From Larkinella terrae (GTDB taxonomy: Bacteria; Bacteroidota; Bacteroidia; Cytophagales; Spirosomataceae): a stretch of 64,000 nt of DNA. The stretch lies in NCBI RefSeq assembly GCF_009668025.1, contig NZ_WJXZ01000009.1, positions 248,001 to 312,000 on the forward strand. Reading direction: 5' to 3'. This document shows, piece by piece, positions 8,886 through 17,554 of the stretch. Numbering within the stretch: position 1 is the stretch's first letter; every line of letters starts with the position of its first letter. The translations under genes were made by a program, and so were the position numbers. The notes under the pieces were generated by a model. That model saw nothing but the letters and a program-made list of their open reading frames with translations, was not told the DNA's origin and did not search any database.

Positions 8886-9107
8886 TTAATCACCGGTTTT
8901 GTGTTTTCCTTCGTACACTTCCTTCAGGAATATACCCGTTGAACCCGAAAAAGACATAATGGCGTACTGGATGGCCGTATAGCCCTGCTTTCCGTTCGAT
9001 CTGGCCAATTCCAGCATATCTTTCCGCTTCAATTCCAGGTGGTCGTTCAGCCAGGAAACCATCTGATTGAAAGCTTTATTGTATTCCTGTTCTTCTTCCG
9101 GTGTCAT
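8886..9107 (-). CDS. Small conserved-looking hypothetical protein (73 aa)
   Basis: A 73-residue soluble protein starting MTPEEEQEYNKAFNQMVSWL at 9107. An upstream in-frame extension would run through the terminator and the tRNA-Thr gene, so the internal ATG is chosen. It is predicted mostly helical, with a closing SGSTGIFLKEVYEGKHK segment. No family is recognised. It lies just downstream of tRNA-Thr on the same strand, separated by a hairpin terminator. Confidence 0.65.
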   Translation of the reverse strand: MTPEEEQEYNKAFNQMVSWLNDHLELKRKDMLELARSNGKQGYTAIQYAIMSFSGSTGIFLKEVYEGKHKTGD

Positions 9108-9144
9108 TCTAGTAAGAGCTAATCTACCTTCACATACAAGTAAC

Positions 9145-9182
9145 AAAAAAAAGCACCCGGCATTTCTGCTAAGTGCTTTTTT
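9145..9182 (-). terminator. Terminator downstream of tRNA-Thr
   Basis: Short stem built on GCAC/GTGC flanked by A- and T-runs (eight A and six T), so it can act on either strand. It lies 10 bp after the 3' end of the minus-strand tRNA. Confidence 0.7.
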
Positions 9183-9191
9183 GTTATTAAG

Positions 9192-9264
<73 letters not shown>

Positions 9265-9366
9265 TTTTAGACTTTATCTCCTGATCAGGAAATTGAAAAC
9301 CGTATGGGCTACCTGCTTTCGTTAAATCTGGTGCAAAAATAGCAATTTTGCCCTTTCGGTCAAACA

Positions 9367-9402
9367 AACCGCTCTTTATTTTTCAGATAAAGAGCGGTTT
9401 TT
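9367..9402 (-). terminator. Terminator of the DUF349 gene
   Basis: Inverted repeat AACCGCTCTTTAT / ATAAAGAGCGGTT with a short loop, immediately after the stop of the DUF349 gene. Confidence 0.8.
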
Positions 9403-9406
9403 CCCC

Positions 9407-11635
9407 TTATTGGGCCTCCCGAATGACTTTCAGCTGGTGCTTCAAATCTTCCAGCTGTTTCTGGGCCACCTGGATTTTCTTGTCGATATCGGCCCGCAGT
9501 TTGTCGGCGCCTTTCGACCGCCCAAAGAATTCGATGTTGTTGTTATAAACCGCAATATCGTTTTCCAAAGTCGTCATTTTCCGGCGAATATCGCCTTCCT
9601 TTTTATACAGATCCCGCGACGAACCGGTTTCGCGAACCATCTCGGCTTCGTTCTGCAACGTCAGCAGTTCTTTCTCTTTCGGTGAAATTTTGCCGTTCGC
9701 ACCCACGAACGCGTTGACTGCATTGATGTAGCGCTTCTGGATGGACTGCATATCTTTCTTCGGCACGTAACCAATTTGCGACCACTCCTTTTTAAAGGTA
9801 TTTAGCTGCGCCAAATCGGCGTTTGCGCTGGCGGCTACGGTTTCGATGCGCTCGCAAAGGGCTATTTTCTTCGCCAGGTTCTCCTCAAACTCTTTCTCAA
9901 CCTCCTGGTTCCGAGACCGTTTTTTGTTGAAGAAACCGTCACAGGCGGCTTTAAACCGCTCAAAAATCGAATCCTTGAATTTCTCAGGAACCTGACCGAT
10001 GGTTTTCCACTGGCGCTGCAGTTCAATCACCTTTTGGGTCGTTTCCGCCGACTCTTCACCGGACTCCAGAATGGATTCGACTTCTTCACAAAGCTGTGTT
10101 TTAGCCTTCAGGTTTTGCTCCCGTTTGCCTTCCAGTTGCTTGAAAAACTCACCTTTGTGGTGGAAAAACTGCTTGAGTGCCGCCCAGAACTTTTTACTCA
10201 GCTCCTTGCCTTCGTCGCGCGGCATGGGCCCCCGAATGTTGTTCCAACGATCCTGAAGCGCCATCACCTCGCGGGTTTTCTCGTTCCAGTCGTTGATGCT
10301 ATTCGACGTAAATGAGGTAAACGGAATCAGTTCTTCGTATAATTTCGATTTCTCATCGTATAACTGAGCACCTTCTTTCCGAATTTCTTCATTCTGGCCC
10401 CGACGGCGGTCATAGAGCGTATCCAGCGCCTTTTTGAAACGCTGCCACAGCACCTCCTGCTCCGCTTTTGGCGCCGGACCTACGTGTTTATATTCCTCGA
10501 AAAGCGCGTTGGCTTCGTCGATAACGGCCTTGGTTACCGGATTGCCTTCGTTGGCCTGCACCAGCGCTTCCACTTTTTCGCAAAGCTCGGCTTTCTGGGT
10601 CTGGTTTTTCTTGCGATCGAGTTCTTTTAACTCAAAATAAATATTGCGGTTGCTGTAGTAGCGGTCGACCAGCGCGTGATACGTAGCCCAGAGCGTGGCA
10701 TTGTGGGGGGAAGAAACATTCCCGGCCGCTTTCCATTCGTCCTGAACCTGCTTGAAACCGTTCCAACTGGCTTTGGGATCACCGGCATTATTTTCGTCGG
10801 CTTCCACCAGCTCGCGCAACCGGCGGAGCAGATCGGTCTTGACATTAAAGTTGTTATCCTTCGCCTTTTCGAGCTGCTGGAAGTACTGGTTTTTCTGGTC
10901 TTTAATCTGCTTATAAAGACTATCGAACCGGCTTACTACCTCATCCTGCTTGAATTCAAAGCCTTCTTCCGAACCGGTTTCCTGAATATAGCGTTGCAGC
11001 GCTTCCGCCCGATCGGCCGCTTTGGATTGGTCAAACAACGGACGTAATTCCTTCAGAACTTCGTCGGCCCGGCGATAATCAGACGCGGAAACCGTATCGG
11101 CTTTCAGCGAAGCCAGATTTTTTTCCAGCAAACCGACCATATCGGTTTTGGAAAGCTGGCTGTAATCCGCAGGGGGAGTTACCTCTTCCAGTTCCAAGTC
11201 CGCCACTTCAGTCGGGACAGAATGCATCTCTGCCGAGGCAGAAGACTCCAAAACGGGTTCTTCAACCGCAGTCGGGGCTTCCAGTTCCGGTTCAGCCGAA
11301 GCGGTGGTCTCGGCTTCAGCCAAGAGAGTTTCAGCCGACTCCGCAGCGGGCGCCTGTTCCGTTTTATCAGACAGCTCCGCAGTGATTTCAGTTTCATCAA
11401 CCGGGTTTGGTGCCGCTGCTTCAACTTCCGCCGGTTCCGGTTCATCCGCCGTCACTGGTTCCGGAGCGGATGCAACAACGTCAGCCGGTTTGTCAATTGA
11501 CTCCGGTTCTACCTTGTCGGTCGGTTCCTCATTTAATTCTACCGCATCAGTTGGCTCCGCTTCCGTATTTTTCTCTTGTGATACTTCCGGATTCAGATCC
11601 TTGCGTTCAGTTATTTCTTGCTCGTCGCTCGCCAT
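9407..11635 (-). CDS. DUF349-repeat protein with acidic N-terminal tail
   Basis: A 742-residue cytoplasmic protein. Residues 1-150 are low-complexity, rich in Glu, Pro, Ala and Thr (repeated EPTDAVE, EPEPAEVEA-like units). From about 200 onward there are at least six DUF349 repeats. Each is a three-helix unit with a conserved W and pattern such as LQDRWNNIRGPMPRDEGKELSKKFW, followed by FHHKGEFFKQLEGKREQNLKAKTQLCEEVE. The C-terminus (about 660-742) is a coiled coil. DUF349 proteins are widespread in Bacteroidota; their role is unknown. A -7 box TATTTTTG (minus strand of 11661-11668) lies 25 bases before the start and abuts the divergent pdxH promoter box. Confidence 0.9.
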   Translation of the reverse strand: MASDEQEITERKDLNPEVSQEKNTEAEPTDAVELNEEPTDKVEPESIDKPADVVASAPEPVTADEPEPAEVEAAAPNPVDETEITAELSDKTEQAPAAESAETLLAEAETTASAEPELEAPTAVEEPVLESSASAEMHSVPTEVADLELEEVTPPADYSQLSKTDMVGLLEKNLASLKADTVSASDYRRADEVLKELRPLFDQSKAADRAEALQRYIQETGSEEGFEFKQDEVVSRFDSLYKQIKDQKNQYFQQLEKAKDNNFNVKTDLLRRLRELVEADENNAGDPKASWNGFKQVQDEWKAAGNVSSPHNATLWATYHALVDRYYSNRNIYFELKELDRKKNQTQKAELCEKVEALVQANEGNPVTKAVIDEANALFEEYKHVGPAPKAEQEVLWQRFKKALDTLYDRRRGQNEEIRKEGAQLYDEKSKLYEELIPFTSFTSNSINDWNEKTREVMALQDRWNNIRGPMPRDEGKELSKKFWAALKQFFHHKGEFFKQLEGKREQNLKAKTQLCEEVESILESGEESAETTQKVIELQRQWKTIGQVPEKFKDSIFERFKAACDGFFNKKRSRNQEVEKEFEENLAKKIALCERIETVAASANADLAQLNTFKKEWSQIGYVPKKDMQSIQKRYINAVNAFVGANGKISPKEKELLTLQNEAEMVRETGSSRDLYKKEGDIRRKMTTLENDIAVYNNNIEFFGRSKGADKLRADIDKKIQVAQKQLEDLKHQLKVIREAQ

Positions 11636-11652
11636 ACGATTTTGGGAATCGT

Positions 11653-11668
11653 TACTTTTGCAAAAATA
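11653..11668. promoter_or_regulatory. Back-to-back -7 boxes of divergent DUF349 and pdxH promoters
   Basis: On the plus strand TACTTTTG (11653-11660) matches the Bacteroidota -7 consensus TAnnTTTG. The next eight bases, read on the minus strand, are TATTTTTG, also a match. The two boxes touch, so initiation sites of the two genes would cross over each other. Confidence 0.6.
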
Positions 11669-11699
11669 CGAAAAAAAGCGGATTAATAATTTTTGCTAA

Positions 11700-12371
11700 A
11701 TGCTTCCACCTGTCGAAACCCGCCCACCTATGCTATCTCACCTGGCCGACCTCCGAAAAGAGTACACCCTAAACGGTTTAGACCCGCAGGATGTTTCAGC
11801 TAGTCCGTTCGCTCAATTTCAGCGCTGGTTCACCGAAGCACAGAATGCCGGGGTTCCCGAACCCAATGCCATGCACCTGGCTACGGTGGGCTCCTACAAT
11901 CGACCTTCCGGCCGTATTGTTCTCTTAAAAGGATTTGATGAGTCCGGTTTTTCATTCTTTACCAACTACCAGAGTCGGAAAGGAACCGAACTGGCGGCCG
12001 ACCCGTTTGCTTCGCTGACTTTTTTTTACCCTGAACTGGAACGGCAGATTCGCATTGAAGGGTCCATTCAGAAAGTACCAGCGTCCGAGTCCGACGCTTA
12101 CTTCCAAATTCGTCCGCGCGGAAGCCAGATCGGGGCCTGGGTTTCGCACCAGAGCCAGATCATTGAAAACCGCAGCGTACTGGAAAACCGGCAGCGGGAA
12201 TTGGAAAAGCAGTACGAAAACCAGCCCATTCCCCGGCCACCTCATTGGGGCGGTTATTTACTCACCCCCGATCGCATCGAGTTCTGGCAGGGCCGCCCCA
12301 GCCGCTTACACGACCGGGTGCTGTATCAAAAAGTCGGGGAAAACTGGATCATTGAACGGCTGGCACCTTAA
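11700..12371 (+). CDS. pdxH: Pyridoxamine/pyridoxine 5'-phosphate oxidase
   Basis: A 223-residue FMN enzyme that oxidises pyridoxine- or pyridoxamine-5'-phosphate to pyridoxal phosphate, the last step of vitamin B6 biosynthesis and salvage. Family signatures are present: [10 protein letters not shown] near the N-terminus, [26 protein letters not shown] (strands lining FMN), [31 protein letters not shown] and the C-terminal signature [15 protein letters not shown]. Length is standard. Translation may start at 11700 or at the ATG at 11730 (MLSHLADL), which is closer to the usual family start; both lie downstream of the -7 box at 11653. Single gene, convergent with bshB1 across an inverted repeat. 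Confidence 0.96.
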   Translation: MLPPVETRPPMLSHLADLRKEYTLNGLDPQDVSASPFAQFQRWFTEAQNAGVPEPNAMHLATVGSYNRPSGRIVLLKGFDESGFSFFTNYQSRKGTELAADPFASLTFFYPELERQIRIEGSIQKVPASESDAYFQIRPRGSQIGAWVSHQSQIIENRSVLENRQRELEKQYENQPIPRPPHWGGYLLTPDRIEFWQGRPSRLHDRVLYQKVGENWIIERLAP

Positions 12372-12381
12372 AATTCTGTAA

Positions 12382-12430
12382 ATGAACAATTAACAATGAA
12401 TAATGAATTAGTTCATTGTTAATTGTTCAT
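12382..12430. terminator. Bidirectional hairpin between pdxH and bshB1
   Basis: Long AT-rich inverted repeat: ATGAACAATTAACAATGAA and its inverse TTCATTGTTAATTGTTCAT around a central segment. It lies between two convergent genes. A similar TGAACAATGAATAATGAA string occurs near 38370 beside tRNA-Leu, so it may also be a small dispersed repeat. Confidence 0.6.
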
Positions 12431-12433
12431 TCC

Positions 12434-13168
12434 TTAAGTTAAGGCAAAAATATCCTTCACGCCAATCGTGCGGTCGACGGTAAAACCTTCGCCGTATTTA
12501 ACGCCGATGACGTGGCCGAATTCTTCGGCGCGGGCGCGGAGAAACTCCATGAATTCCTGACTGGCAATGTAGCTCATGGGTTCCGTGCTGGCGGGATCGT
12601 AAAACTGGCTCTTGTAGGCCAGCAGTGATTCCTGTTTTTTCGCGTAAAAATCGGTGATATCGACGATAAAATCGGGTTTGATGTACCGATCCTGAATCAA
12701 ATGATAAACGATTTTCGGGCGCCAGGCGGCCTGTTCGTCACCCGTTGCGTCGTCGCCCAGGTTATCGATGGTTTTGATCATCCGTAAACCGGAGTAGAAA
12801 CAGGCGTCCACCACCAGTTCCGACGCCCGGCCGTGGTCGGGGTGACGGTCATGAACCGCATTGGTGATGACGATTTCGGGCTGGTATTTCCGAATAGCTG
12901 AAATCAGGGCTTTCTGGTGTTCTTCATCATTCCGAAAAAAACCGTCGCGAAAACCCATGTTCTCGCGCGCCGACAACCCAAGAATTTGGGCAGCGTCGGC
13001 TGCTTCCTGCAACCGGATTTCAGGCGTTCCCCGCGTGCCTAGTTCGCCCCGGGTCAGGTCCACAATACCGACTTTTTTACCCTGCGCAACCAGCGAAAGA
13101 ATGGTTCCGGCGCAACCCAGTTCGGCGTCGTCGGGATGAACGGCAATTACGAGCAGATCAAGCTTCAT
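12434..13168 (-). CDS. bshB1: Bacillithiol biosynthesis deacetylase BshB1
   Basis: A 244-residue zinc-dependent LmbE-type deacetylase that removes acetate from GlcNAc-malate in bacillithiol synthesis. The zinc and catalytic motif AVHPDDAELGC lies at residues 9-19 and the second metal motif HDRHPDHGRA in the middle. The BshB1-specific segments DLTRGELGTRGTPEIR and NMGFRDGFF are conserved. The ATG at 13168 is chosen because the protein then begins MKLDLLVIAVHPDD as in the family; a TTG five codons upstream is the alternative. No bshA or bshC is seen in the window. Single gene, followed 48 bp upstream on the same strand by the M23 peptidase. Confidence 0.95.
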   Translation of the reverse strand: MKLDLLVIAVHPDDAELGCAGTILSLVAQGKKVGIVDLTRGELGTRGTPEIRLQEAADAAQILGLSARENMGFRDGFFRNDEEHQKALISAIRKYQPEIVITNAVHDRHPDHGRASELVVDACFYSGLRMIKTIDNLGDDATGDEQAAWRPKIVYHLIQDRYIKPDFIVDITDFYAKKQESLLAYKSQFYDPASTEPMSYIASQEFMEFLRARAEEFGHVIGVKYGEGFTVDRTIGVKDIFALT

Positions 13169-13216
13169 TTCGAAAGAAATCAAACCATAAATACATAACT
13201 AAATTTAACCCGGAAC

Positions 13217-14290
13217 TTAATGTACTCTCAGTTTCTGGCCTGGCCGAATCCGCGAACGGGTAGAAAGATGGTTTTTCCGGGCGAGCGTCGATGCCGTCAG
13301 GCCATAACGGCGGGCAATGCTCGACAGGGTTTCGCCCGAGCGGACCCGGTGCAGGACGGTTCGTTTAAAACGCGGTTTAAAACCGGACAGGTTGACGTTT
13401 TTCCCCCGCAAATAATCCCAGACGGAAGCCGTCAGAATAAAGTGGTCGGAAATCAGGGAGTTAGTCGGAAAGTCGTACATAAAGGTCGGGCTGAAGGGGT
13501 TGCCTTCATACCGGGTTTCAAAGTGCAGGTGCGACCCGGAACTCCGACCGGTGCTGCCGCCCAGACCGATCTGGTCACCGGCTTTGATCAACTGCCCGGA
13601 CTCGACCAGCGCTTTTGACAAGTGTCCGTATACGGTTTCCAGACCGTTATAATGACGAACCAGCAGGTAGCGTCCAAACCCGCCACCATCCCAACCGGAA
13701 ACCCGCACGATGCCATCGAAAGCCGCATAAACCGGGTCACCGGTTTCCAGATCGAGGTCCATGCCTTTGTGCCATCGGCCCCAGCGTGGCCCGAACATGG
13801 AAGTAACTTTGCCGTCAACCGTTGGTGCCGACCAGAACCGGTTTTGCGTCGGATCGTATAATTTAAGGTCGATGACTTCGTCAAACTGGAGGGGATCGAT
13901 ACCGTACGGATCGACATTGTGGGGGTCCCAGATGGCAAAATAATCCGCGATTTTCACCCAATCATCACCCACCTGAACGGAGTCAATGTATTCCACAACG
14001 GCGGGTTCGCCTTCATCAATGGTTGAAGTATCCTCGGAGACAACGGGATTCACTTCTTTTTTCGGCTCAAACTGATTGTTAAATCGCAGATTGGAAGGCT
14101 CCTGTTCAAACTCCTCATCCGGTTCCTGCGCCGGAGTTTGCGTGGGGAAATTCGGATTCTCTTTCTCTGATTTCTTCGGCTTGATGCTCAGGTTCTTCTT
14201 AAATTTACCTCTCTCCTGCGCTTCGACGGTCGTTACGCTTGCCAAAAAGCAAACGCTGGCGAACAGCCACCAGACTGCCAGTTTTCTCAT
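13217..14290 (-). CDS. Secreted M23 metallopeptidase with C-terminal LysM
   Basis: A 357-residue envelope protein likely acting on peptidoglycan. Signal peptide at 1-24 (ending TTVEAQ). A Lys/Pro/Glu-rich spacer spans 28-100. The M23 (LytM) endopeptidase domain spans about 155-275, with zinc ligands His174 and Asp178 (RWHKGMDLD), and His223 (YGHLS) and the HLH pair at 254-256, so the catalytic site is complete. A single LysM domain at 313-357 (HRVRSGETLSSIARRYG, ending RIRPGQKLRVH) would bind glycan strands. Such proteins cut peptide cross-links during growth or division or act as regulators; the intact ligands argue for activity. Upstream sequence has a dispersed inverted repeat (14329-14375). 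Confidence 0.93.
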   Translation of the reverse strand: MRKLAVWWLFASVCFLASVTTVEAQERGKFKKNLSIKPKKSEKENPNFPTQTPAQEPDEEFEQEPSNLRFNNQFEPKKEVNPVVSEDTSTIDEGEPAVVEYIDSVQVGDDWVKIADYFAIWDPHNVDPYGIDPLQFDEVIDLKLYDPTQNRFWSAPTVDGKVTSMFGPRWGRWHKGMDLDLETGDPVYAAFDGIVRVSGWDGGGFGRYLLVRHYNGLETVYGHLSKALVESGQLIKAGDQIGLGGSTGRSSGSHLHFETRYEGNPFSPTFMYDFPTNSLISDHFILTASVWDYLRGKNVNLSGFKPRFKRTVLHRVRSGETLSSIARRYGLTASTLARKNHLSTRSRIRPGQKLRVH

Positions 14291-14328
14291 CCTCGGGGAT
14301 AAAGTTTGACAAAGTGAGGTATGACGAC

Positions 14329-14375
14329 TGACGATTGACCGCTGACCATTGTCGATAGTCGATGGTCAATCGTCA
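14329..14375. repeat. Dispersed intergenic inverted repeat (TGACGATTGACC family), copy 1
   Basis: TGACGATTGACC and its inverse GGTCAATCGTCA with the motif variants GACCATTG/GATGGTC between. Related copies are at 15527-15612 and 41081-41190, and a fragment near 27105. Confidence 0.75.
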
Positions 14376-14411
14376 TTCCCCCCTTTGTGGTGGTTACACA
14401 TTGTATATCGT

Positions 14412-15365
14412 TTACGCTTCCGCGTGCATTTCAACTTCTTTCATGGCCAGATACCGTTCGGCATCCAGCGCGGCCATACAGCCCGTACCGGCGGCTGTCA
14501 CGGCCTGGCGATAGGTGTTGTCCTGGGCATCACCACAGGCAAAAACCCCCGGAACATTGGTTCGCGTACTGCCTTTTTCGGTTACGATGTAACCGGTTTC
14601 GTCCATTTCAATATACGGTTTGAAAATGGCGGTGTTCGGCACGTGACCGATGGCAACGAAAAATCCGGAAATATCGATAACGCGTTTTTCGCCCGTTACC
14701 GTATTTTTAATCAGGGCACCATTCACTTCGGTTTCACCCAGCACTTCCTCGGTTTCACTGTTCCACAGGATTTCGATGTTGGGCAGCGATTTTACGCGGT
14801 TTTGCATAAATTTCGACGCCCGCATTTCTCCCCGACGAACAATCATATACACTTTCCGGCAGAGGTTGGCGAGGTAACTTGCTTCTTCGGCCGCCGTATC
14901 ACCCGCCCCGACAATGGCCACGTCCTTACCGCGGAAGAAGAACCCGTCACAAACCGCACAGGCCGAAACCCCTGAACCGTTCAGCCGCATTTCCGACGGC
15001 AAACCCAGCCATTTGGCCGAAGCGCCGGTTGAAATAATAACAACGTTGGCGCTGATTTCCTGCTGGTCGTCAACCGTCGCTTTATGAATGGAACCCGAAA
15101 AGTCAACAGCAGTAACAACACCGTACCGAATATCGGTCCCAAACCGCCGGGCCTGCTGCTCCAGATCCGTCATCAATTGGGGGCCGTTGACCCCTTCCGG
15201 ATAACCGGGAAAATTATCGACTTCGTTTGTAATCGTAAGTTGGCCACCCGGCTGCATACCCTGGTAAAGAACGGGCTTCATTCCCGCGCGGGATGCGTAA
15301 ATGGCGGCTGTATATCCGGCCGGGCCGGAACCGATGATAAGGCAATTGACGTGTTCAGTGGTCAT
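14412..15365 (-). CDS. trxB: Thioredoxin-disulfide reductase
   Basis: A 317-residue FAD/NADPH flavoenzyme that reduces thioredoxin. The FAD-binding motif GSGPAG is at 12-17, the redox-active CAVC at Cys136 and Cys139, and the NADPH-binding GAGDTAAEEA soon after. The closing GVFACGDAQD and YRQAVTAAGTGCMAALDAE segments bind FAD. Starting at MTTEHVNCLIIGSGPAG (15365) gives the standard length; an extra 29 codons upstream look non-native. A CTTTG-containing box stands just before the ATG. Single gene between two copies of the TGACGATTGACC inverted repeat. Confidence 0.96.
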   Translation of the reverse strand: MTTEHVNCLIIGSGPAGYTAAIYASRAGMKPVLYQGMQPGGQLTITNEVDNFPGYPEGVNGPQLMTDLEQQARRFGTDIRYGVVTAVDFSGSIHKATVDDQQEISANVVIISTGASAKWLGLPSEMRLNGSGVSACAVCDGFFFRGKDVAIVGAGDTAAEEASYLANLCRKVYMIVRRGEMRASKFMQNRVKSLPNIEILWNSETEEVLGETEVNGALIKNTVTGEKRVIDISGFFVAIGHVPNTAIFKPYIEMDETGYIVTEKGSTRTNVPGVFACGDAQDNTYRQAVTAAGTGCMAALDAERYLAMKEVEMHAEA

Positions 15366-15526
15366 TAGCTGACAAAGAATTGAATGTTTTATCGGGTCGG
15401 GTTTTGTAGAATTACCCAACCATGTATCGAAAAAACAAGCGCAAAGGTGCAAAAAATTCCCGGCTTAACCAAGTTAGCGGTTAATGACTAGCAAAGGTTC
15501 CGGACATGCGCTGCGGAGTCAGAAAA

Positions 15527-15612
15527 TTGACCATTGACGATCGACGATTGACCATAGTCTATTGCCGATTATCCATCGTCAATGGTCAGACATTAATGGT
15601 CGATCGTCAACC
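15527..15612. repeat. Dispersed intergenic inverted repeat (TGACGATTGACC family), copy 2
   Basis: Contains TTGACCATTGACGAT and the inverse ATCGTCAATGGTCA, plus inner copies of CGATTGACCATAG and GGTCGATCGTCAA. It lies between the end of the PorE-like gene and the start of trxB. Confidence 0.75.
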
Positions 15613-15616
15613 AAAG

Positions 15617-17554
15617 TCACAAAATCTTCCACTCGATCCGCCGGTTCAGCTTCCGGTTTTCTTCGGTTGTGTTGGGTGCCACCGGACGGGTTTCGCCATA
15701 TCCGGCGGAGCGGATACGGGTCGGGGCGATACCGGCTTTGGCGAGGTAATTCACCACCGACTGCGCCCGTTTCTTCGATAATTCGAGGTTGTTGGCGGCC
15801 CCTCCCTGATTGTCGGTATGCCCGGAAACTTCAATCTGGACCGACGGATTCACTTCCAGAAATTTCACCAGCCGATCAAGTTCTGTACGCGATTTTTCGG
15901 CCAGATCGTAGCGGCTGGTTTCAAAAAACAGGTTGTTCAGCGTTTCTTTGGCCGGAGCGCTGCCGTCGGTCGGCTTGATCGGTTCCAGCGGCACACTCAT
16001 CGTAAGTCCCTCACCTTCTCGCTTTTGCGTAAAATCGAACGACAAACTTTTGAATAGATAGCCCGGCCCGAGGACGTAAAGCGCGTATTCTCCGCCGGTA
16101 GGTAAAATGGCTGTGTACTGCCCGGTTTGCGGATCGGATTGCACGCGGGTGACGAGTTTATGGGTTGCCAGATCGATCAATTCGATGGTGGCATTCAGCG
16201 GTTTTTTCGTGCGGGCATCGGCCACCATCCCTTTCAGATAACTGACCGGACGAACCTTGTGACGCAAGGCTTCCGGCAAATCAAACACGTAAAGCCTGGA
16301 GCGTTGCTTCCCATCGCTCGCAGCCTGCTCCTGCGAATAATACGCGTGGGCTCCGTTGGCCGACACGAACAATGCCGCCTGATCGTCGGAGGTGTTGATA
16401 GGATAGCCCAGATTCTGCGGGTTCGACCAGCCGGTGGCCGTACTGTCGGCGACAAACAGATCGTAACCGCCCATGCCCATGTGTCCTTCCGACGCAAAAA
16501 ACAGGCTCAATCCGTTGGCATGAATGAAAGGCGACGCTTCGTCGAAGGGCGTGTTGATCGTTTTGAGATTATACGGCGTTTTCCACTCGCCATCATCGCC
16601 CAGTTCACTGCACCAGATATCACGTCGGCCTACTCCGCCGTTTCGATCCGACACAAAATACAACCGCCGGCCATCGGCCGACAAAGCCGGTTGCGATTCC
16701 CACGAACGGGTGTTGATCACGGGGCCAATATTCTGCGGCTCCGACCAGGTGTCACCGGTTTTGCGGGAAATGTACAGATCACAACTGCCGTAACCGGTGC
16801 GCCCCTGGCAGGCCGTAAACACCAGCGTCCGGCCATCGGCCGACAGGGAGGGCGTTCCTTCGTTATTGGCCGAATTGATGCGGGACGAAATGGATTCGGG
16901 CGGGCTCCAGGTCTCGCCTTTCAGAGTCGAAACCATCAGATCCTCATCGCCTTCCGGTTTCAAAACCGTATACACCAGCGTCTGCTCGTCGGCCGTTAAG
17001 ACCGGGAAATATTGCGACGGAAATGCCTGTACCGTCGGCGAAAGCGGTTGCAGTTTTACCGGCAGCGGATTCTGCACGGCCTGCTCCCCAAAACGGGCGG
17101 TTTGCAGCATTCGGTCAATTTTTTTCCACTGCAACGACTGGGGCGTGAAGAGTTTCTGATACCGCTCGATGTACGGAATGGCAACCAGGTAATTGCCTTT
17201 CTTGAGTAAATGGCTGCTCACAAACTGGTAAGCCAGACCCGTCGCGGGTTTGTCGGGCTGCTGCCGAATCGCCCGCTGGTAGACCTGAAACGCCTGATCG
17301 GGTTGCCGCATGAATTCGTAAACCTGCCCCAGTTTCAGATAAGCCTCCGTGTAGCCGGTGTCGCGCTCAACAGCCTGGTGAAATAATTCGAGGGAAAGTG
17401 GCATCTGCCGCTGCGAAAGAGCCTCAACGGCTTTTTTGTAAAGCTCAACGGCTTTTTTATTCTGGGCAGCAGCGGGAAATAAAAGCGGAGGAAAAATGAA
17501 AAGAAGCAAAAACAGGAAGGCGGTTTTTCGGCCCGCCCACCCTTTTTTCCTCAC
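15617..17554 (-). CDS. PorE-like outer-membrane protein: TPR, PD40 beta-propeller, CRD, OmpA domain
   Basis: A 645-residue envelope protein. A GTG start at 17554 overlaps the queE stop (GTGA) and gives a clean signal peptide (RKTAFLFLLLFIFPPLLFPAAAQ). TPR helices follow (about 30-150: AVELYKKAVEALSQ, AYLKLGQVYEFM, AFQVYQRAIRQQ). A WD40-like PD40 beta-propeller at about 180-430 has repeated blades such as GTPSLSADGRTLVFTAC and SQPALSADGRRLYFVSD. Next comes a carboxypeptidase-regulatory-like fold (MVADARTKKPLNATIELID) and a C-terminal OmpA peptidoglycan-binding domain (FLEVNPSVQIEVSGHTDNQG, then NRRIEW). This is the domain order of PorE, a T9SS-associated peptidoglycan anchor; similar paralogues exist in this phylum, so the T9SS role is inferred. 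Confidence 0.88.
   Translation of the reverse strand: MRKKGWAGRKTAFLFLLLFIFPPLLFPAAAQNKKAVELYKKAVEALSQRQMPLSLELFHQAVERDTGYTEAYLKLGQVYEFMRQPDQAFQVYQRAIRQQPDKPATGLAYQFVSSHLLKKGNYLVAIPYIERYQKLFTPQSLQWKKIDRMLQTARFGEQAVQNPLPVKLQPLSPTVQAFPSQYFPVLTADEQTLVYTVLKPEGDEDLMVSTLKGETWSPPESISSRINSANNEGTPSLSADGRTLVFTACQGRTGYGSCDLYISRKTGDTWSEPQNIGPVINTRSWESQPALSADGRRLYFVSDRNGGVGRRDIWCSELGDDGEWKTPYNLKTINTPFDEASPFIHANGLSLFFASEGHMGMGGYDLFVADSTATGWSNPQNLGYPINTSDDQAALFVSANGAHAYYSQEQAASDGKQRSRLYVFDLPEALRHKVRPVSYLKGMVADARTKKPLNATIELIDLATHKLVTRVQSDPQTGQYTAILPTGGEYALYVLGPGYLFKSLSFDFTQKREGEGLTMSVPLEPIKPTDGSAPAKETLNNLFFETSRYDLAEKSRTELDRLVKFLEVNPSVQIEVSGHTDNQGGAANNLELSKKRAQSVVNYLAKAGIAPTRIRSAGYGETRPVAPNTTEENRKLNRRIEWKIL

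Noticed and set aside
11179..11699. Several Ser/Pro/Arg-rich frames opposite the DUF349 N-terminus
   Set aside because: They are shadows of the repetitive acidic coding sequence (Glu/Ala/Pro codons read backwards).
12382..12430. CRISPR-like repetition of TGAACAATTAAC units
   Set aside because: Only one inverted pair, no spacers or cas genes; a terminator or dispersed repeat is simpler.
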